In this document: positions 1 to 8,435 of the stretch, in pieces
Position numbering within the stretch: the first letter of the stretch is position 1
Layout: the number at the start of each line of letters is the position of its first letter
NCBI GenBank assembly: GCA_032054765.1
Contig: DAMBSC010000018.1
Location: 30,322 to 94,321 of the forward strand
DNA: 64,000 nucleotides
Direction: 5' to 3'
Source: DFXE01 sp032054765
GTDB lineage: Bacteria > Bacteroidota > Bacteroidia > Bacteroidales > Tannerellaceae
Notes under the pieces: generated by a model
What the model saw: only the letters and a program-made list of their open reading frames with translations
What the model was told of the DNA's origin: nothing
Databases searched by the model: none
Program-made: the position numbers and the translations under genes

Positions 1-1528
1 CACATCTTTCTCCATCAATAGCCGCCGATACAATACCTCCTGCATAACCAGCTCCTTCACCACAAGGGAATAAACCTTTCAGCACTACATGTTGACAACT
101 TTCCCGATCTCTCAGAATACGAACTGGTGAAGAGGTTCTTGTTTCCACACCTATCAGTATAGCTTCATTGGTAAGGAAACCCTTTGCATTTTTATTAAAT
201 ACTTTAAATCCTTCCTGTAAGCGCGAGGTAACAAACTCCGGCATCCAGAAATGTAGCGGAGAGGCCACTAACCCAGGAGTATAAGAAGAAACCGGAAGAT
301 CAAACGAATTCTTTTTACGAATAAAATCCTCCATACGCTGAGCAGGAGCTGTTTGCTTCATACCACCATTCAGCCAGGCCTGTTCTTCCAACTGTTCCTG
401 AAACTTCATAAGCGCCAATTCTTTATATTCACCAAATTCAGGGAAATCTTCAGGATGTATTTCTACAACCATTCCCGAATTGGCCCACTTAGAACCTCTG
501 TTAGAAGGAGACATGCCATTTACAACAACTTGCCTTTCTCCGCTGGCAGCAGGAACCACAAAACCTCCCGGACACATACAGAAAGAGTAAACTCCCCTCC
601 CATTTACCTGAGTAACAAAACTATATTCGGCAGCAGGCAGATATTCTCCTCTTCCTTCTTTAGTATGATATTGAATTTGATCAATAAGTTTCTGGGGATG
701 TTCTAATCTAACTCCTACTGCAATACCTTTTGCTTCTATCTGAATGCCTTCTTTTTGAAGATAATAATATATGTCGCGAGCCGAATGTCCTGTTGCCAAT
801 ATCACCGGACCATGAAAAGATTCTCCAGTATGAGTTTCTATTCCTGTAACTTCGTTGCTTTTGATTAACAGGCGATCCATACGAGTTTCAAAATGAACTT
901 CTCCACCTGATTCTATAATCTGTTTACGTATCTTCTCAATCACAGCAGGAAGTTTATCTGTTCCTATATGTGGATGTGCATCTGATAATATGGAAGGACT
1001 GGCTCCGTGTTGACAAAACACATTCAATATCTTTTCAACCGAACCACGCTTTTTACTACGTGTATAAAGCTTCCCATCGGAATATGCACCGGCTCCCCCT
1101 TCACCAAAGCTGTAATTGGATTCCGGATTTACCATATGTTCACGACTGATCAATGCTATATCCTTTCTCCTTTCATGTACATCCTTTCCCCGCTCAATCA
1201 CAATAGGACGTATTCCTAATTCTATTAATCGCAAAGCAGCGAATAAGCCACCTGGCCCTGCTCCCACTACAATCACCTGCTTTCCTGCAAAAACATCTTT
1301 ATATACTACCGATTGGTATTCTTGTTTTGCAGGCATTTCATTTATAAAAACTTGAAGTTTCAGATTAATATAAATGGTACGCTGCCTGGCATCGATAGAG
1401 CGTTTCAATATTCTAATAGCCTTTATTTCAGTGAGATCAATACCTAATTCCAGACCTATAACTTTCTTTAAAGATCGCTCATTAGCAGCCTGTTCTGGTA
1501 ACACACGAAATTGTAGTTCTTTTATCAT
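1..1528 (-). CDS. COG2509-type FAD-dependent dehydrogenase (3' end beyond window)
   Basis: The minus-strand reading frame starts at ATG 1528 and runs off the left edge after about 509 codons without a stop. It therefore holds most of a protein that is usually a little over 500 residues. The N-terminal part (about 1-65) precedes a Rossmann FAD-binding loop GAGPGG at about residues 89-94. Further on there is an ATGHSARD segment, a CPGG stretch in the substrate region, and near the window edge a GEGAGYAGGIVSAAIDG motif, which is the second FAD-contact motif typical of COG2509 'uncharacterized FAD-dependent dehydrogenases'. The protein is predicted to be a cytosolic flavoprotein; its substrate is not known. 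It is followed upstream on the same strand by radA with only 11 bp between, so the two may be co-transcribed. The family call is firm; the biochemical role is unknown. Confidence 0.85.
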   Translation of the reverse strand, partial: MIKELQFRVLPEQAANERSLKKVIGLELGIDLTEIKAIRILKRSIDARQRTIYINLKLQVFINEMPAKQEYQSVVYKDVFAGKQVIVVGAGPGGLFAALRLIELGIRPIVIERGKDVHERRKDIALISREHMVNPESNYSFGEGGAGAYSDGKLYTRSKKRGSVEKILNVFCQHGASPSILSDAHPHIGTDKLPAVIEKIRKQIIESGGEVHFETRMDRLLIKSNEVTGIETHTGESFHGPVILATGHSARDIYYYLQKEGIQIEAKGIAVGVRLEHPQKLIDQIQYHTKEGRGEYLPAAEYSFVTQVNGRGVYSFCMCPGGFVVPAASGERQVVVNGMSPSNRGSKWANSGMVVEIHPEDFPEFGEYKELALMKFQEQLEEQAWLNGGMKQTAPAQRMEDFIRKKNSFDLPVSSYTPGLVASPLHFWMPEFVTSRLQEGFKVFNKNAKGFLTNEAILIGVETRTSSPVRILRDRESCQHVVLKGLFPCGEGAGYAGGIVSAAIDGERC

Positions 1529-1539
1529 GAGAAAATAAG

Positions 1540-2910
1540 TTATCCAAAAAGATGTCTGAAAGCTTCTTCTACTTTCTTTACCTGAAGGATCTGTATTTTA
1601 CATTTAGTTGTATCAAAACCTTTTAGATTATTATGAGGAATCAAAATTCGTGTAAATCCTAGTTTTTCAGCTTCTTGAATACGTTGTTCAATTCTGTTAA
1701 CCGGACGTATTTCACCTGATAAACCAACCTCACCGGCTAAACAAATTCCTCGTTCAATACTAATATCCAGACTTGAAGATAGCACCGCACTAATTACAGC
1801 CAGATCTATAGCCGGATCATTTACTTTTAAACCACCTGCTATATTCAAAAATACATCTTTCTGGATCAGTTTAAATCCCGCCCGTTTTTCTAATACAGCC
1901 AGCAACATATTCATACGTCGAAGATCAAAACCTGTAGCACTTCGTTGGGGAGTTCCGTACACGGCAGTACTCACTAACGCTTGTGTTTCAATTAAAAATG
2001 GTCGAATTCCTTCTATAGCCGCTGCAATAGCCACACCACTCAAACCTTCATGATTCTGTGTCAGTAACAACTCTGAGGGATTACTTACCTGACGAAGTCC
2101 GTTTTGTCTCATTTCGTATATACCTAATTCAGCAGTACTCCCAAAACGGTTTTTTATACTTCTTAATATACGGTACATATAATGCTGATCACCTTCAAAC
2201 TGAAGAACAGTATCTACAATATGTTCTAAAACTTTAGGACCGGCAATACTACCTTCTTTATTAATATGACCAATCAATAATACAGGTATTCCCGTTTCTT
2301 TGGCATATTTCAAAATAGAAGCACTACATTCGCGTACCTGCGAAACACTGCCAGGTGATGATTCTATATGTTCAGTATATATCGTCTGGATAGAATCGAT
2401 AATCATTATATCAGGTTGAATATTATGAGCCTGTACAAAAACTTGTTCAAGATTAGTTTCGCTCAGTATATAACACTCCGGATTCTGATGGCTTATGCGG
2501 TCTGCCCTAAGTTTCAGTTGCTGACTACTTTCTTCACCAGAAACATACAACGTTTTTAATCCTTTAAGTCCCAAAACGGTTTGAAGCACTAATGTTGATT
2601 TACCTATTCCTGGCTCGCCACCAATCAATACAAGTGATCCCTTAACCAAACCACCACCCAATACACGGTTTAATTCTTCATCTACCAAATTAAAACGTGA
2701 TTCTTCAGTAGAAGTTATATCCCGTAATAAAACAGGGCGAACCTTCTCTTTTTCTATCAAACCAGGAATTATACGTTTAGCAGCAGGTTCTTTCGCTATT
2801 AACTCTTCGACATATGTATTCCACTCGCCGCAATTCGGACATTTCCCAACCCATTTAGGTGAGTCTGTTCCACAATTAGAACAGACATATACTGTTTTAG
2901 TCTTTGCCAT
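1540..2910 (-). CDS. radA: DNA repair protein RadA
   Basis: RadA (Sms) is a RecA-related ATPase and DnaB-like branch-migration helicase that processes recombination intermediates in the cytoplasm. The 456-residue protein has the full family layout. An N-terminal zinc finger is made by C10-x2-C13 and C24-x2-C27. The Walker A motif GGEPGIGKS lies at about 97-105, and the RadA-specific KNRFG motif at 253-257. A Lon-protease-like C-terminal domain follows from about 285 to the end. The length matches the family. A TACCTTTG box at 2926-2933 on the minus strand lies about 16 bp before the ATG and fits a Bacteroidetes -7 element, so the gene probably has its own promoter with a short leader. The COG2509 gene follows 11 bp downstream. 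Nothing in the sequence suggests a defect. Confidence 0.97.
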   Translation of the reverse strand: MAKTKTVYVCSNCGTDSPKWVGKCPNCGEWNTYVEELIAKEPAAKRIIPGLIEKEKVRPVLLRDITSTEESRFNLVDEELNRVLGGGLVKGSLVLIGGEPGIGKSTLVLQTVLGLKGLKTLYVSGEESSQQLKLRADRISHQNPECYILSETNLEQVFVQAHNIQPDIMIIDSIQTIYTEHIESSPGSVSQVRECSASILKYAKETGIPVLLIGHINKEGSIAGPKVLEHIVDTVLQFEGDQHYMYRILRSIKNRFGSTAELGIYEMRQNGLRQVSNPSELLLTQNHEGLSGVAIAAAIEGIRPFLIETQALVSTAVYGTPQRSATGFDLRRMNMLLAVLEKRAGFKLIQKDVFLNIAGGLKVNDPAIDLAVISAVLSSSLDISIERGICLAGEVGLSGEIRPVNRIEQRIQEAEKLGFTRILIPHNNLKGFDTTKCKIQILQVKKVEEAFRHLFG

Positions 2911-2925
2911 TTTATGAATTTACAA

Positions 2926-2933
2926 CAAAGGTA
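2926..2933 (-). promoter_or_regulatory. Putative radA -7 promoter box
   Basis: TACCTTTG on the minus strand matches the Bacteroidetes -7 consensus TAnnTTTG and sits about 16 bp upstream of the radA ATG. I see no TTTG at the expected -33 spacing, so the call rests on one box. It lies inside the untranslated end of the PHP remnant. Confidence 0.5.
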
Positions 2934-2934
2934 A

Positions 2935-3102
2935 TCAATAATGAAAAAGTTTCTGCAATGAATTAGTCAAATACGTTTCATAGCGATTATCAAAAGTATA
3001 TTTACCCAGTTGTATCAAGGGTTTGGTCTTTCCATGGAAGTCGCTGCCGCAAGTCATCATACTGTTCTTATTTTTAACGATAGATGCAAAGTAATGAATC
3101 AT
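2935..3102 (-). pseudogene. 3' remnant of a PHP-domain metal-dependent phosphoesterase
   Basis: A 55-codon minus-strand frame starts at an ATG that overlaps the TGA of the isoaspartyl peptidase gene (ATGA) and ends at 2935. It encodes MIHYFASIVKNKNSMMTCGS followed by DFHGKTKPLIQLG. The TCGSDFHGKTKP segment is the conserved C-terminal metal-site signature of PHP (TrpH-like) phosphoesterases, which normally have about 270-290 residues. The frame is closed by a TAA four codons upstream of the ATG, so the N-terminal four fifths of the enzyme are missing here. Either this is a decayed gene whose front was replaced by the peptidase gene, or the fragment is translated by coupling as a short peptide. 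I favour a remnant. Confidence 0.7.
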
Positions 3103-4096
3103 TTTATTTCTTTACCTATCCCTACTTTTTTTATGATTGAAGGATTATCCTTTTCTTTATATAAATAACCACGAAACATTCCTTGAGTATTAAAAGGCAT
3201 AGCTATATTACCGTTTTTATCAATAGCTATTAAGCCTCCTTCTCCTGCATTATTATTGAGTTCCTTATTAATTATATAATTTGTGGCCTCCTCTATTGAT
3301 TCCCCTAAATATTTATATCGAGCACAGACATTAAAAGCCACAACATGACGTATATAATATTCTCCATGTCCTGTGCACGAAACAGCACAACTTGCATTAT
3401 CAGCATAAGTTCCGGCTCCTATAACAGGTGAGTCCCCAATACGCCCCCATTTCTTTTTCAATATTCCACCGGTACTTGTTCCGGCTACCAAATTGCCTTT
3501 TTTATCCAAAACGACACAGCCTACAGTACCATTCTTTTCACTTTCTTTCTTAAATTTCTCTATCCACTCTAATGTTCGGGGAGTTGCAAAATACATGTTA
3601 TCTTCTACAGTATCCAAACCTTGTTCTTGTGCAAAACGATCTGCTCCTGAACTACTCAGCATTACATGTGGAGAATTCATCATAACAGCATAAGCCGCAT
3701 TAATCGGATTTTTAACAGTTTTTACACCAGCAACAGCTCCTGCACTTAAATCTTTCCCCAACATAATAGAAGCATCCAATTCAAAAGTACCCTCTGCCGA
3801 AACAGTAGCTCCTTTTCCTGCATTAAATAACGGATTATTTTCCAGATAATTTACAACTGCTAAAACAGCCTTTTCTCCATCTTCACCTTCAGAAAGAATA
3901 GCATTACCAATAAGCAAGGCAGAATCAAGAGCGGAATAATATAGAACAGCTTGTTCAGGATTATTTTCCAATCCTTTCATTGCACCTGCCCCACCATGAA
4001 TAGCCATTACATATTCACGATTTTGGGCGTAAATATTTAATACAAGAAATAATAATAAAATAAGAGAAAAAACTACTCTTTTTTCATATTTTTCAT
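3099..4096 (-). CDS. Isoaspartyl peptidase / L-asparaginase (Ntn hydrolase), signal peptide frameshifted
   Basis: This is a plant-type asparaginase of the Ntn-hydrolase fold. It cleaves isoaspartyl dipeptides and L-asparagine after self-processing. The intact frame from ATG 4007 gives 302 residues starting MAIHGGAGAM. The processing site is NG-T-VG, with catalytic Thr161 by that numbering, followed by the STGG and GAGTYAD substrate segments. Codons upstream of ATG 4007 continue in frame as a hydrophobic signal sequence (VVFSLILLLFLVLNIYAQ) joined to NREYV, but no start codon exists in that frame. An ATG at 4096 reads MKNMKK and then meets a stop. One extra A in the A6 run (4079-4084, T on the plus strand) would fuse the two into a normal Sec signal peptide. 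Either the export signal is lost by a real frameshift or the base is a sequencing error. The peptidase family call is secure. Confidence 0.88.
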
Positions 4097-4150
4097 GACA
4101 TTCCTTTGTTAATATTTAGCGCAATATAGAAAAAATCAATGATAATATGT

Positions 4151-4691
4151 TTTCTGATTTTATCTCCGATCTGTCACATGAGCAGGTAACACACTGTATA
4201 TAAACAACAACAGTGTGACAGATAATCTATCACAATCTGTCACCTTAAAAATCTTTTAATGGAAATCTACTGAATTCTTATAAAGATAGTATTGCCTCCT
4301 TCATTGTTCTTTATATTTTTTGAAATACACATCTAATGTTTTCACAGGTATGAAAAATATTTTTCACAACTGTGAAACATTTTTTCCACAGCTGTGAAAA
4401 AAGATTCTCACAGCTGTGAAGTTTTTAGAGGGAAATGACAGAACTACTAATGTGTAACTATCAAAACAAGAAATATTAATGTTCAATTATTAATTCTATT
4501 AAAGTAACTCTCCAGTGATTTAAAACAGTTTATCACCAACAGGAAATTTTAACACGAAAATTTCTTCATCAAATGCCCGTCAAAAACACAGATCGCCGGT
4601 GACAGATTGTGACGGATTATCTGTCACACTTTCACAGCTAATATACAGCACGTTACCTACTCTTGTGACAGATCGGAGATAAAATCAGAAA
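4151..4691. repeat. 541-bp inverted-repeat element (MITE-like)
   Basis: The arms 4151-4244 and 4598-4691 are inverted copies of one another, 94 bp long and aligned without gaps. The outer 28 bp are identical, and by hand count 14 of the remaining 66 positions differ (80/94 identical). Each arm carries a smaller hairpin, GTGACAGAT...ATCTGTCAC (4215-4223/4235-4243 and 4599-4607/4619-4627). The 353-bp centre has no plausible reading frame. The right end stops 1 bp before the TAA of the arylsulfotransferase gene, so the element may also form that gene's 3' end. No clear target-site duplication is visible. It could be a miniature transposable element or a large structured repeat. A 13-bp arm segment, CCGATCYGTCACA, recurs at 22548-22560. 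Confidence 0.75.
4341..4420. promoter_or_regulatory. Four phased 14-bp palindromes, 22-bp period
   Basis: Four copies of a palindrome near TTCACAGCTGTGAA start at 4341, 4363, 4385 and 4407, exactly 22 bp apart. This is close to two helical turns, so all copies face one side of the helix. The last two share the perfect core CACAGCTGTG; the first is the most diverged (TTCACAGGTATGAA). The spacers are A/T runs. The array lies in the centre of the inverted-repeat element. It looks like a cooperative protein-binding array, but the protein is unknown. Confidence 0.7.
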
Positions 4692-4692
4692 G

Positions 4693-6108
4693 TTAATATT
4701 TAATATCTGAAATGTATTCTGCACGGTAAGATTGATGATGTCCTGTTATGGTACGTAAAATATTTCCATCAAAATCTGTATAAACAACAGCACAGGGAAA
4801 AGTAGAACCAAACATCAACAAGTCATCTCCAATGATCTGGACACTACTCATATAAGGCGAACTTAATTGGACAGGGAGCGATATATTCATGGTTAATTCC
4901 GCCTTTTTATCAGCTTTATTTACCTCGTAAATAAGTGCTCGTGTGATTTGTCTCCTAGCTCCGTTATCTACTAACAAAACTTTATCAGGGCTTATCGGCA
5001 TAGCAGTATGTATTCCACTGGTATAAGCTTCTTCGGCCATCTCTATATTCCCATTGATACCCGCCCGGTATTCTACCAGTCCTGTGTTTTTATTAATTTT
5101 CCAAAGCTGGTTAAGCCAATTAAATGTCATATAGTAATTGCCTTCTTCATCAAAATTGACAGAATTGGCATGAACCCAGTCGTCTTTATACCATATCGGG
5201 TTTTCTAATACGCTGGTTATTTCAACCATATCCATGATTTTCGGATCTTCCCTCGGATCTATTTCAACAAAACAGTCCCATTGTGATTTAATGTTTCCTG
5301 CAATGTCCATAATAGTATAGCCATCTCCCCATACGGTTTCTTCGTCGGTTCCTCCCCACATAGTAAGATCATATGTCTTAGGAACGAAATTAACGACAAT
5401 AAGATCTCCGTTAGGCAAACGTCGAATTTCATGATGCGGAAATAATTCTCCGGATTCTCTACTCAGAATAGTATTACCGAAAATATCCATCACAACAATC
5501 CAGTCTCCAGTGTATTCCTTTAACGGATGATCTCCTAATATGGTACAGAAGGTATTTGTTTGTGGATCGAAGTTGGCTACTTTAACTGCTTTTTGCATAT
5601 TCTCGTACCATACAACCGTACCTTCATTATTCATAACCGTAATATATCCAGGTTTATCCATTCTGATCTGCATAACATATCCGGGAATAACTTCGTTTGT
5701 ATTATTCTGGTGCATACTGTAAAGAGGAACACTTGATGGTAGAGATTGAGTTGTAAAGGTATATGTATCAGAAACTGTTTTCGAAGATTGAGCAACTGCT
5801 GTTACCTGAAATGTATATTCAGTTGAGGGTTCCAGGAAAACAAGTGTAGAAGTGGTAGTTCCTTCAGCATGTACAGCATCTGTTGACTTTCGCAAAGATT
5901 CATCATCACTTTTCCAATATTCAATCGTATAATCTACCTCCTGACGGAAGTTTATTTTGATATCTACGCGTAATGCATTATCTGATCTGACACCTGCTTG
6001 TATAGATTCTATCAGTTCAGCTGGTGCTACTTCACCGTTTTTGTTGTCACTATCACAAGCTGCTAAAAAGATAAGCAGTAAAAATAATATGTATTTTATT
6101 TGTTTCAT
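4693..6108 (-). CDS. Arylsulfotransferase (ASST)-family lipoprotein
   Basis: ASST enzymes move sulfate from a phenolic sulfate donor to another phenol through a sulfo-histidine intermediate, outside the cytoplasm. The 471-residue protein starts with a lipoprotein signal (LAAC, Cys18). It then has a fibronectin-III-like domain (about 30-121) and a beta-propeller from about 130. Candidate active-site histidines lie in FPHHEIRRLPNGD (H225/H226), WVHANSVNFD (H313) and GIHTAMP (H367), the three places expected for the family. The gene is the last of the susC-susD-GH16-like-DUF4838 string, 23 bp after the DUF4838 gene. This places it in PUL1, on or near the outer membrane. Family members in PULs have not been characterised to my knowledge, so the acceptor could be a glycan or a phenol. 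An alternative is a propeller-only binding protein. Confidence 0.82.
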   Translation of the reverse strand: MKQIKYILFLLLIFLAACDSDNKNGEVAPAELIESIQAGVRSDNALRVDIKINFRQEVDYTIEYWKSDDESLRKSTDAVHAEGTTTSTLVFLEPSTEYTFQVTAVAQSSKTVSDTYTFTTQSLPSSVPLYSMHQNNTNEVIPGYVMQIRMDKPGYITVMNNEGTVVWYENMQKAVKVANFDPQTNTFCTILGDHPLKEYTGDWIVVMDIFGNTILSRESGELFPHHEIRRLPNGDLIVVNFVPKTYDLTMWGGTDEETVWGDGYTIMDIAGNIKSQWDCFVEIDPREDPKIMDMVEITSVLENPIWYKDDWVHANSVNFDEEGNYYMTFNWLNQLWKINKNTGLVEYRAGINGNIEMAEEAYTSGIHTAMPISPDKVLLVDNGARRQITRALIYEVNKADKKAELTMNISLPVQLSSPYMSSVQIIGDDLLMFGSTFPCAVVYTDFDGNILRTITGHHQSYRAEYISDIKY

Positions 6109-6131
6109 AATCTCTTTATTTAAAATATAAT

Positions 6132-8411
6132 TTAATGTATAGCTACTTCGTCAAACATCGTCCATACATCGTTTCCTGCATCTCGATGCCAAAGAGGACA
6201 AACAGGCACGACCTTTACTTTTACTTTCACAAAGCGGGCATTACGTGGTGTGAAATCGGCTTGGTACACTTTTGTCATATAATTTTTATCTGAATTCATC
6301 TGGTGATCCACTTTTCCTGCAAATGAATAAGATTGGCCATCAACAGATGTATCTACTGTTATTCCATGTGGTAGAAAAAGCCTGTCGAGAATAGATTGAA
6401 TAAAGCGGATATCCACATTTGTGATTTCTTGTATATTCTCCAGATCTACAATAACCTCAAAATTCTCGTGTTGAAATCCTATCCAGTTCTCGTCATAATT
6501 TCGTGCCCCCAAAATTCCATCCGTTACAGAAAGTTCTTTCTCAGCACTGAAGTTTGTAAACGGAAGATTTATTTTTGCCGGCTTATTCAACGCTTTATTA
6601 CCAGGTGAAAGGAATTGTTTAAACTGGTATGGTGTATCATTCATCTCTTCCTGATATTCATCAACAGTTGTCATCCATTCGCAAATACGGCGAGTGTTGT
6701 TTTTCTTGCATCCTGAAATAAATTGTTCCAGCTTGTCTTTATATTTCTCACTGACCGTTAGATTTCCATTTTCTTCCTGCATAAAGAAACCCCGTTCACC
6801 TACAGGCATAAGATTGGCTTGTTCCAACTCCGTAAATAAAACCGGTAATCGAGCCTCCCGAACCCGTTCCAATAGTTCAGGATCATCGGCAACTACACTT
6901 TCTGCTTTTTCAAAACAAGTATTGTAATTATCCAGATTGGCAGGAGAAAGGTAACCATTGAAAGGAGAAAGTGCATTTCCAAAAATACTAAGCTCTTCTC
7001 CACTGTTTTCCAGATTATCATGAAGTAGATTAAGATATTCCTTTATATATTTTCCTGCTTCTCCATAATATCCATCCAGAAAGTCATCCTTAATTGCTTC
7101 AATATCACAATTCGGATCCCAAAGAAGTTTAGCAGCAATATAAGCCCGCAAATAAGCCATTTCACCTGCCGGTTCAGGATTACCTTGGGAAAACAATGCA
7201 TTTACATTGTTTTCGACAAAATACTGCATATTGGGTTGCAATGTACGGAAGTTAGGAAATGGTGTATATAAATTACTGAACTGTACCATATAATCCCATA
7301 GAATTATGTTGTTGGATAGTTTAGCCCAGTCATTCATATCTTTCCTAAAATCAGCACTCGAATCATCATCCGGAATAGATTTACTTCTGTTACATTCGAT
7401 ATTACAGAACATAATATTGACATTCTTTGCAGGCTTTGCATGTAAAGGTGCTTTTCGTGTATATTGATATGCAAGAGTAGAGATAATTTTGTCGGGAAAA
7501 CGTTCGGCCACTTTATTTACAAATTGAATCATTAATCCTGATGGACTACCTTCTTCTTCACAAACCTTCAAACAGTTCTCACATTTACAGTAATTATAAT
7601 TATCATTTTGACTGACAGACCAATAAACGGCCTCCGGTTTTCTCGACATCCGTTCTTCTAATTCTTTACATAAGACATTCAAAACCTCAGAATTCGTCAA
7701 ACATAATTGAGAAGGAACCCTTTCTCCACGGTCTGTTAGTGTATAATATTCCGGATGACTATTGAAATATTTTCTTTCGGGAACAAGTGTTCCAAACGTG
7801 TGTACCCATAATCCCCATTTACCTCGATCAACACCACTTGTTGGTGTTTGAGACAAACGTAACCACTCAAAGAATGATTCGTCATTGGCACAAACATATA
7901 ACATATTACGTGATGTAATAACAGGCACCTGCCAGTTGTCCAGATTAACAGGTAATGTTATTTTTTTCTTTCGGGGAACAAATTCAACAGAAGGAGTATA
8001 TTTTCTACATCCCAAATAGTTTTCCAATAACTCATTCACCCCATATAAAATACCATAATTATTTCCTCCTATGATACATATTCTTTGATTGTCGGTCTTA
8101 ATATAAAATCCGTCTTCTCCTAATTCGTCCGAGGAAACAGCCAAAGGAATGATCCGGTTGGTATTTCCAATGGAAATTTCTTTAGCTGAAGGGTTCCCTG
8201 AATCGTCTACAATGGGCATCCATACATCTGACATTTTATATAGATAGGATTGAAGTTCCTTTGCCGCTTTCATTTCCATCATGGAGGGCTTTGCTGAAGT
8301 CACAATAACGTAAGAACTCGTACCGGAGTTGATAAGCTCAATCTCATTTGAGCAAGAAAACATACTTACGGAAAGAAGCAAAAGAATATATGATATAAAA
8401 TTGGGTCTCAT
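6132..8411 (-). CDS. DUF4838 lipoprotein with GH67-N-like and F5/8-type domains
   Basis: The 759-residue protein begins with a lipoprotein signal (SMFSC, about Cys20). An N-terminal segment (about 25-150) resembles the alpha-glucuronidase GH67 N-terminal domain. A DUF4838 core (about 170-450) follows, with the typical SVSQNDNYNYCKCENC cluster. The C-terminal part (about 620-759) looks like a beta-sandwich of the F5/8 (discoidin) or CBM32 kind. DUF4838 proteins are common in Bacteroidetes PULs and are suspected glycoside hydrolases related to GH20/GH67, but no reaction is firmly assigned. The gene sits between the GH16-like lipoprotein and the arylsulfotransferase in PUL1 and is probably in the susC operon. 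The family call is firm; the function is inferred. Confidence 0.85.
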   Translation of the reverse strand: MRPNFISYILLLLSVSMFSCSNEIELINSGTSSYVIVTSAKPSMMEMKAAKELQSYLYKMSDVWMPIVDDSGNPSAKEISIGNTNRIIPLAVSSDELGEDGFYIKTDNQRICIIGGNNYGILYGVNELLENYLGCRKYTPSVEFVPRKKKITLPVNLDNWQVPVITSRNMLYVCANDESFFEWLRLSQTPTSGVDRGKWGLWVHTFGTLVPERKYFNSHPEYYTLTDRGERVPSQLCLTNSEVLNVLCKELEERMSRKPEAVYWSVSQNDNYNYCKCENCLKVCEEEGSPSGLMIQFVNKVAERFPDKIISTLAYQYTRKAPLHAKPAKNVNIMFCNIECNRSKSIPDDDSSADFRKDMNDWAKLSNNIILWDYMVQFSNLYTPFPNFRTLQPNMQYFVENNVNALFSQGNPEPAGEMAYLRAYIAAKLLWDPNCDIEAIKDDFLDGYYGEAGKYIKEYLNLLHDNLENSGEELSIFGNALSPFNGYLSPANLDNYNTCFEKAESVVADDPELLERVREARLPVLFTELEQANLMPVGERGFFMQEENGNLTVSEKYKDKLEQFISGCKKNNTRRICEWMTTVDEYQEEMNDTPYQFKQFLSPGNKALNKPAKINLPFTNFSAEKELSVTDGILGARNYDENWIGFQHENFEVIVDLENIQEITNVDIRFIQSILDRLFLPHGITVDTSVDGQSYSFAGKVDHQMNSDKNYMTKVYQADFTPRNARFVKVKVKVVPVCPLWHRDAGNDVWTMFDEVAIH

Positions 8412-8435
8412 GGAGTGAATAAGTTTACTGGTTTT

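Noticed and set aside
4341..4420. CRISPR array
   Set aside because: The repeated unit is only 14 bp, palindromic, with 8-bp A/T spacers; no cas genes are present.
4341..4420. Replication-origin iterons
   Set aside because: Direct phased repeats would fit, but no replication gene is close and the array is inside an inverted-repeat element; kept only as a possibility.
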